NCBI GenBank assembly: GCA_024636405.1
Contig: JAGXHC010000189.1
Location: 1 to 5,149 of the forward strand
From: Sulfitobacter sp.
GTDB taxonomy: Bacteria > Pseudomonadota > Alphaproteobacteria > Rhodobacterales > Rhodobacteraceae
DNA: 5,149 nt
Reading direction: 5' to 3'
Both the position numbers and the translations under genes were made by a program. Positions 1 through 5,149 of the stretch are shown here, one piece after another. Under the pieces are notes generated by a model, which was given only the letters and a program-made list of their open reading frames with translations, was not told where the DNA came from and made no database searches. The stretch's first letter is position 1. Each line of letters opens with the position of its first letter.

Positions 1-1442
<1,442 letters not shown>

Positions 1443-1491
1443 TCATATTTCACGGATGGGTCGGATTGGAAAGGGCCATTTGGGCGACCGT

Positions 1492-1506
1492 TGCTGCAGT
1501 GCAGCA
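1492..1506. repeat. 15-base palindrome, possible operator
   Basis: TGCTGCA-G-TGCAGCA is a perfect inverted repeat of seven-base arms around one central base. It lies roughly mid-way in the guaB/activator divergent gap, 86 bases from the guaB start and 130 bases from the activator start. Such a site could bind a dimeric regulator, but I cannot match it to a known regulon, and a palindrome of this size can arise by chance in G+C-rich DNA. Confidence 0.35.
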
Positions 1507-1532
1507 GATGACGCGCGTGTCGTTCAACAAGT

Positions 1533-1540
1533 TTGCGCAA
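1533..1540. repeat. 8-base palindrome TTGCGCAA, possible regulator half-site pair
   Basis: A perfect TTGCGCAA palindrome lies in the divergent gap, 27 bases from the end of the 15-base palindrome. It resembles the AT-flanked, GC-centred sites used by many helix-turn-helix regulators, but its short length gives little statistical weight and I cannot name a regulator. Confidence 0.2.
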
Positions 1541-1636
1541 GAAGTGCCGCGCGCGGCTCATTTTCTGACGTATCGCGCCTTCCCCCTGCGGCACGGGACG
1601 CTATGGTGAGCCAAAATTGATCGAGGCGGTGCAGAC

Positions 1637-3673
1637 ATGAGTAATGATCCATTGGTGGTTTTCACCCCCTCCGGCAAACGCGGGCGGTTCGCCGCTGGCA
1701 CGCCGATCCTGACTGCCGCGCGCCAGTTGGGTGTTGATCTGGATTCAGTCTGCGGCGGGCGGGGCATCTGCTCCAAATGCCAGATATCTCCCAGCTACGG
1801 GGAGTTCTCGAAGCATGGCGTTACCGTTGATGACGATGCGCTGTCGCCGTGGAATTCGGTTGAACAGCGCTACCAGGACAAAAGGGGCCTGAAAGAAGGC
1901 CGCCGGTTGGGCTGTCAGGCGACAGTACAAGGCGACGTGGTGATCGACGTGCCGCCAGAAAGCCAGGTGCACAAGCAGGTTGTGCGCAAACGCGCCGAGG
2001 CCCGCGAGATCATTCTCAACCCCTCGACCAAGCTTTTCTATGTCGAAGTGGCAGAGCCTGACATGCACGACCCTTCCGGCGATCTGGAGCGTCTGCGCGA
2101 CGCGTTGCGCGCGCAGTGGGACCTGCACAAGGTCAACGCGGACTTGCACATCCTTCAGTCGATGCAGCCGATCCTGCGCAAAGGGCAATGGAAAGTCACC
2201 GTTGCAGTGCATCTGGGCGATCGCGAAAACCCGCCGCGCATCATGCACATTTGGCCGGGGTTTTATGAAGGCACCGTCTACGGTGTGGCGGTTGATCTGG
2301 GCTCCACCACCATTGCGGCACATCTGTGCGATTTGCAGTCGGGCGAAGTCGTGGCATCTTCTGGTGTGATGAATCCCCAGATCCGCTTTGGCGAAGACCT
2401 GATGAGCCGGGTCAGCTATTCCATGATGAACCCCTCGGGCGCGCAGGAAATGACCCGCGCCGTGCGTGACGGCATGACTGCGCTGTTTTCACAGGTCGCG
2501 GCAGAGGCGAACGTTGCTCTTGATCTGATCGTCGATGCGGTTTTTGTCTGCAACCCGGTGATGCACCACATGTTCTTGGGCATTGACGCCTATGAGTTGG
2601 GTCAGGCGCCTTTTGCATTGGCCACGTCAAATGCGATACGCCTGCGGGCGGACGATCTGGATCTCAACATTCACCCGTCGGCGCGGGTTTATTTTCTGCC
2701 GTGCATCGCGGGCCATGTCGGGGCGGATGCCGCGGCGGTCGCGCTTTCTGAGGCACCGGAAAAGTCGGAAGATCTGGTGCTTGTCGTGGATGTCGGCACC
2801 AATGCTGAAATTCTGCTGGGCAATCGCGAAAAAGTTCTGGCCTGTTCGTCGCCCACCGGTCCCGCCTTTGAAGGCGCGCAGATTTCATCCGGGCAGCGCG
2901 CGGCACCGGGCGCGATCGAGCGGGTGGAAATAGACCCCGTGACCAAGATCGCACGTTTCAAGGTGATCGGCTCTGACCTGTGGTCGGACGATCCGGATTT
3001 CACCCAAGCCATCGGGCCTTCGGGTGTGACGGGGATCTGCGGGTCAGGCATCATTGAAATGGTCGCCGAAATGCGGGTGCACGGCATTGTCGATGCCCCC
3101 GGTCTGATCGGCACAACCGAGCAGACGGGATCGCCCAGCGTCTTCGCGGACGGGCGTACCAATTCCTATCTGGTGCATGACGGCACCGCGACGGGCGGGC
3201 CGCGCATCACCGTGACAAACCGCGACATCCGCGAGATCCAGATGGCCAAGGCGGCGCTGTATTCCGGGGCGCGCCTGTTGATGGACAAGTTCGGCGTGGA
3301 CAAGGTGGACCGCGTGGTGCTGGCCGGCGCTTTTGGCGCGCATATCAGCCCCAAACACGCGATGATCCTTGGCATGATCCCGGATGTACCGCTGGACAAG
3401 GTAACATCGGCAGGCAACGCGGCCGGTACAGGCGCGCGCATTGCCTTACTCAACACCGACGCGCGGGCCGAGATTGAGGCAACGGTGCGCGCGATCCACA
3501 AGATCGAGACGGCGATCGAGCCGCGCTTTCAGGAGCATTTTGTCAATGCGTCGGCCATCCCCAACGCGGTTGAGCCGTTCCCGATTCTCAACAGCATCGT
3601 TAAGCTGCCCACGGCAACGTTCAACACGGGCGGCGGAGATTCAGCAGGCGGACGCCGTCGCCGCCGTGGATAA
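1637..3673 (+). CDS. RACo/RamA-like corrinoid-activating protein ([2Fe-2S] ferredoxin + ASKHA ATPase, DUF4445)
   Basis: Predicted ATP-dependent reductive activator that returns inactive Co(II) corrinoid to Co(I) on a partner B12 enzyme. Residues about 5-100 form a plant-type [2Fe-2S] ferredoxin with cluster ligands C39, C45, C48 (CGGRGICSKC) and C93 (RLGCQA). A linker/middle domain spans about 110-205. An ASKHA (acetate kinase/Hsp70/actin) domain follows from about 215 to 615: DLGSTT at 220-225, CNPVMHH at 305-311, DVGTNAEI at 385-392, SPTGPAFEGA at 405-414, GICGSGI at 466-472, LAGAFGAH at 562-569 and GNAAGTGA at 593-600. The length of 678 is typical of COG3894. The tail ends GGRRRRRG. ATG at 1637 has GAGG (1623-1626) ten bases upstream. 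The SAM methyltransferase follows after 12 bases, suggesting one operon. No corrinoid protein is in the window. From memory, unverified, RamA-like proteins support methionine synthase lacking a reactivation domain in roseobacters; an MttB/MtgB-type system is the alternative. Confidence 0.9.
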   Translation: MSNDPLVVFTPSGKRGRFAAGTPILTAARQLGVDLDSVCGGRGICSKCQISPSYGEFSKHGVTVDDDALSPWNSVEQRYQDKRGLKEGRRLGCQATVQGDVVIDVPPESQVHKQVVRKRAEAREIILNPSTKLFYVEVAEPDMHDPSGDLERLRDALRAQWDLHKVNADLHILQSMQPILRKGQWKVTVAVHLGDRENPPRIMHIWPGFYEGTVYGVAVDLGSTTIAAHLCDLQSGEVVASSGVMNPQIRFGEDLMSRVSYSMMNPSGAQEMTRAVRDGMTALFSQVAAEANVALDLIVDAVFVCNPVMHHMFLGIDAYELGQAPFALATSNAIRLRADDLDLNIHPSARVYFLPCIAGHVGADAAAVALSEAPEKSEDLVLVVDVGTNAEILLGNREKVLACSSPTGPAFEGAQISSGQRAAPGAIERVEIDPVTKIARFKVIGSDLWSDDPDFTQAIGPSGVTGICGSGIIEMVAEMRVHGIVDAPGLIGTTEQTGSPSVFADGRTNSYLVHDGTATGGPRITVTNRDIREIQMAKAALYSGARLLMDKFGVDKVDRVVLAGAFGAHISPKHAMILGMIPDVPLDKVTSAGNAAGTGARIALLNTDARAEIEATVRAIHKIETAIEPRFQEHFVNASAIPNAVEPFPILNSIVKLPTATFNTGGGDSAGGRRRRRG

Positions 3674-3674
3674 A

Positions 3675-3680
3675 AGGGGG
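3675..3680 (+). promoter_or_regulatory. Ribosome-binding site deciding the methyltransferase start
   Basis: AGGGGG lies directly after the activator's TAA. Two adjacent start codons follow: GTG at 3683 (two bases away) and ATG at 3686 (five bases away). The spacing and the commoner codon both favour ATG at 3686; the GTG start would only add one Met. Confidence 0.6.
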
Positions 3681-3685
3681 GCGTG

Positions 3686-4522
3686 ATGACCCAGGACAAC
3701 ACCGAACAGGCAACTTTCTGGTCCGGTGGCGCGGGCCACGATTGGGTTCACCAGCACGCGCTGCTGGACCTCCAGATGCAGCCGATCCTTGATGCATTGC
3801 TTGCGCGGGTCGATTTAGAGACCGGCCAGCGCGTGCTTGATGTGGGGTGTGGCACAGGGCAAAGCGTGATCGCCGCAGCCAAAGCCGTAGGGCCGCAGGG
3901 CTATGTGCTGGGCGCTGACATCTCACCGCCAATGCTGGACCTCGCGCGGACACGTGCTGCGGGATTGGAAAACGTCCGTTTCGAATGTGTTGATGTTGCC
4001 GCGCATGATTTCGCCCAAACCCCGTTTGACCGCGTGATGTCGCGGTTTGGCGTGATGTTCTTTGCAGATTCCGTTGCGGCGTTCAAAAATATCGCGGCGG
4101 CGATGAAACCGGGCGCAAAGATCGCCTTTGCCACCTGGGGTCAGATCGAACAGAACCCTTGGTTCACCCTGCCTGCCCGGATTGCCAAGGCAGAAATCGG
4201 CACCCCGCCAAAGTCAGACCCCGACGCACCGGGCCCCTTTGCACTGCGCGACATCGCCAAAGTCGAAAGCATTTTGCGTGACGCGGGGTTTTCCGATGTG
4301 CACGGCGCGGCGGAAAACATGCGCTTTACCCTGCCCGGCGGCGCGCGACAGTTTGCGTCACTTTGCACGCATGTGGGCCCCGCGGCGGGCACGCTGCGCT
4401 TTTTCGACGCTGACGCGCAGGCGCGCAAACGTCTGGAAGAAAAGCTTTTCACCGCGTTCGCAGCCCTGCCAGAAGAAGCGGTGCCCGCAGAGATCAATTT
4501 TTTCACGGCGGTACGGCGTTAG
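3686..4522 (+). CDS. Class I SAM-dependent methyltransferase, substrate unknown
   Basis: A 278-residue cytosolic methyltransferase with a Rossmann-like SAM-binding fold. Motif I is RVLDVGCGTGQS at 49-60. The acidic end of strand beta-2, which usually binds the SAM ribose, is GADIS at 76-80 (D78). An acidic residue typical of the adenine pocket is D103 in CVDVA. Motif II/post-II is FDRVMSRFGVMFF at 114-126. The N-terminal stretch (FWSGGAGHDWVHQH, 11-24) and the SRFGVMFF block are typical of a widespread UbiE-like subgroup whose members usually have no assigned substrate. The C-terminal half (about 150-278) supplies the likely substrate lid and has no motif I recognise. No signal peptide or membrane segment is visible. 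It follows the corrinoid activator by 12 bases and is probably co-transcribed, so a role in methyl-group or cobalamin metabolism is possible but is inference only. The fold call is secure; the substrate is not. Confidence 0.88.
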   Translation: MTQDNTEQATFWSGGAGHDWVHQHALLDLQMQPILDALLARVDLETGQRVLDVGCGTGQSVIAAAKAVGPQGYVLGADISPPMLDLARTRAAGLENVRFECVDVAAHDFAQTPFDRVMSRFGVMFFADSVAAFKNIAAAMKPGAKIAFATWGQIEQNPWFTLPARIAKAEIGTPPKSDPDAPGPFALRDIAKVESILRDAGFSDVHGAAENMRFTLPGGARQFASLCTHVGPAAGTLRFFDADAQARKRLEEKLFTAFAALPEEAVPAEINFFTAVRR

Positions 4523-4532
4523 CGTCAGGATC

Positions 4533-4919
4533 CTAAATCGTGCGCCCGTCATCCAACTGTTTGGCAATCCACCAACTGGTGCCGTCGCCGTCTTGCACGC
4601 CGCCGCGCAGATCGCCGTCTCCGCTGTCGGTCAGCGGTTGTATTTCGGTGGCGCCCGCGTCCAGAGCGCGTTGAAAAGTCGCCTCTGGATCAGGGCGGTA
4701 AACATGTATGTGCGCGGGCGGCCCATCCGGCATTTCGCCCATCATGATAACAGTGTCGTCAATCCGCGCTTCGGCGTGCATGATCCCGCCCTGCGGACGT
4801 GGGATGACGCGTAAACGCGTAGCCCAGAAGACACTGACCATAAATTGCAGGGTTTTTTCGGCGTCTTTGACAATCAGATATGGTGCAGCGCTGGTATATC
4901 CGTCTGGCTTATAGCCCAT
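4533..4919 (-). CDS. VOC superfamily (glyoxalase/PhnB-like) protein
   Basis: A 128-residue single-domain protein of the vicinal oxygen chelate fold, built from two beta-alpha-beta-beta-beta repeats: about 8-62 (YTSAAPYLIVKDAEKTLQF, MHAEARIDDTVIMMGE) and about 69-122 (AHIHVYRPDPEATFQRALDAGA, then RGGVQDGDGTSWWIA). H48, E50, H70/H72 and the RGGV...DGTSWWIA segment match PhnB-like members. Family relatives include glyoxalases, bleomycin-resistance proteins and dioxygenases, so the substrate cannot be assigned; metal binding is plausible but uncertain. ATG at 4919 is supported by a strong Shine-Dalgarno, AAAGGAG on the minus strand (4926-4932), six bases upstream. It converges on the methyltransferase with ten bases between stop codons and no visible hairpin terminator. 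It is divergent from the tRNA-Gly gene, and its own promoter was not identified. Confidence 0.88.
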   Translation of the reverse strand: MGYKPDGYTSAAPYLIVKDAEKTLQFMVSVFWATRLRVIPRPQGGIMHAEARIDDTVIMMGEMPDGPPAHIHVYRPDPEATFQRALDAGATEIQPLTDSGDGDLRGGVQDGDGTSWWIAKQLDDGRTI

Positions 4920-4937
4920 CTTACGCTCCTTTCAGAC

Positions 4938-4966
4938 TTGACGCGCGCCCTGCCCCGTCCTATTCC
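4938..4966 (+). promoter_or_regulatory. Sigma70-type promoter for tRNA-Gly
   Basis: TTGACG (4938-4943) and TATTCC (4961-4966) are separated by exactly 17 bases. The -35 matches five of six consensus positions and the -10 starts with TAT. A start site about seven bases downstream, near 4973, would fall just before the mature tRNA 5' end at 4979, leaving a very short leader. The G+C-rich stretch between the -10 and the tRNA could reflect a stringent-response discriminator; that last point is inference. Confidence 0.7.
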
Positions 4967-4978
4967 CGACAGCGGCGC

Positions 4979-5052
4979 GCGGGTATGGTGAAAAGGTATC
5001 ACGGCAGCTTCCCAAGCTTTAGTTACGAGTTCGATTCTCGTTACCCGCTCCA
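4979..5052 (+). tRNA. tRNA-Gly (anticodon CCC), CCA encoded
   Basis: A full cloverleaf can be folded by eye. The acceptor stem GCGGGTA (4979-4985) pairs with TACCCGC (5042-5048). The D stem GTGA/TCAC (4988-4991, 4999-5002) closes a loop containing GG. The anticodon loop TTCCCAA (5009-5015) gives anticodon CCC, reading glycine GGG codons. The T arm ACGAG-TTCGATT-CTCGT spans 5025-5041 and carries the TTC motif. The discriminator base is T5049, as expected for bacterial tRNA-Gly, followed by CCA at 5050-5052. The anticodon stem has a G-U pair (5004-5020) and a C-U mismatch (5005-5019), leaving three Watson-Crick pairs next to the loop. It has its own promoter and ends five bases before the stop codon of the convergent acyl-CoA ligase gene. 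Confidence 0.95.
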
Positions 5053-5057
5053 GCCTC

Positions 5058-5149
5058 TCATGGCATCAGAACATCCGCAAATTCTTCGCGCAGGTTGCGT
5101 TTCAGGACCTTGCCGGTGGCGTTGCGGGGCAGCACATCGATAAAGACGA
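5058..5149 (-). CDS. AMP-forming acyl-CoA synthetase/ligase, C-terminal end only
   Basis: Only the last 29 codons and the TGA stop (5058-5060 on the plus strand) are inside the window; the gene continues beyond the right edge. The translation VFIDVLPRNATGKVLKRNL followed by REEFADVLMP matches the C-terminal lid of the ANL superfamily (acyl-CoA synthetases, AMP ligases). The PRNATGK motif carries the invariant lysine (visible residue 13) that helps adenylate formation. These enzymes activate a carboxylic acid with ATP and transfer it to CoA. The chain length or substrate class cannot be told from this fragment. The stop lies five bases from the convergent tRNA-Gly, with no terminator between them. 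Confidence 0.88.
   Translation of the reverse strand, partial: VFIDVLPRNATGKVLKRNLREEFADVLMP

Noticed and set aside
1745..2323. 192-codon open frame on the minus strand inside the activator gene
   Set aside because: It is antisense to the ferredoxin and linker region, lacks any domain, and the plus-strand protein is clearly real.
4500..4545. Bidirectional terminator between the convergent methyltransferase and VOC genes
   Set aside because: I looked for a hairpin around the ten-base gap and found no stem of useful length or flanking A/T runs in the right places.
4128..4814. 228-codon plus-strand frame spanning the methyltransferase and VOC genes
   Set aside because: It lies out of frame with the methyltransferase and antisense to the VOC gene, both of which have recognisable domains and ribosome-binding sites; its Arg/Pro/Cys-rich translation is typical of a shadow frame.
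4880..5143. 87-codon plus-strand frame running through the tRNA-Gly gene
   Set aside because: It overlaps a complete tRNA and the antisense of the ligase end, so it is not a plausible protein gene.
4979..5149. tRNA-Gly 3' end as an integration (att) site for a mobile element
   Set aside because: No integrase or repeated copy of the tRNA 3' end is visible; the downstream DNA is an ordinary acyl-CoA ligase gene.

Overview
The window looks like a piece of a marine alphaproteobacterial chromosome, most likely Rhodobacterales (the Roseobacter group). That assignment is an inference from the high G+C, the alphaproteobacterial character of the encoded proteins, and a RACo/RamA-type corrinoid activator of the kind I associate with that group. 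All visible reading frames are intact, and there are no insertion sequences, CRISPR arrays or phage genes.

Layout: (1) 1-1406, minus strand: guaB (IMP dehydrogenase), complete at its N-terminus and cut by the left edge about 15-20 residues before its usual end. (2) 1407-1636: a 230-base divergent intergenic region with two short palindromes but no convincing promoter. (3) 1637-3673, plus strand: a 678-residue protein with an N-terminal [2Fe-2S] ferredoxin domain and a C-terminal ASKHA ATPase domain (COG3894/DUF4445 family), predicted to reactivate Co(II) corrinoid to Co(I). (4) 3686-4522, plus strand: a class I SAM-dependent methyltransferase that starts 12 bases after the activator's stop, probably in the same operon. 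(5) 4533-4919, minus strand: a small VOC (glyoxalase/PhnB-like) protein, convergent with the methyltransferase. (6) 4979-5052, plus strand: tRNA-Gly(CCC) with encoded CCA, preceded by a good -35/-10 promoter. (7) 5058-5149, minus strand: the last 29 residues of an AMP-forming acyl-CoA synthetase/ligase, running off the right edge.

Functionally this is mostly housekeeping: purine synthesis, glycine tRNA and an acyl-CoA ligase. The most interesting unit is the activator-methyltransferase pair. The activator is expected to serve a corrinoid enzyme encoded outside the window: either a methionine synthase lacking its own reactivation domain or an MttB/MtgB-type methyltransferase. The role of the SAM methyltransferase beside it is unknown. 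I did not find a clearly new system. The best leads are the partner question for the activator and its Arg-rich tail, followed by the intergenic palindromes and the tRNA's anticodon-stem mismatch.
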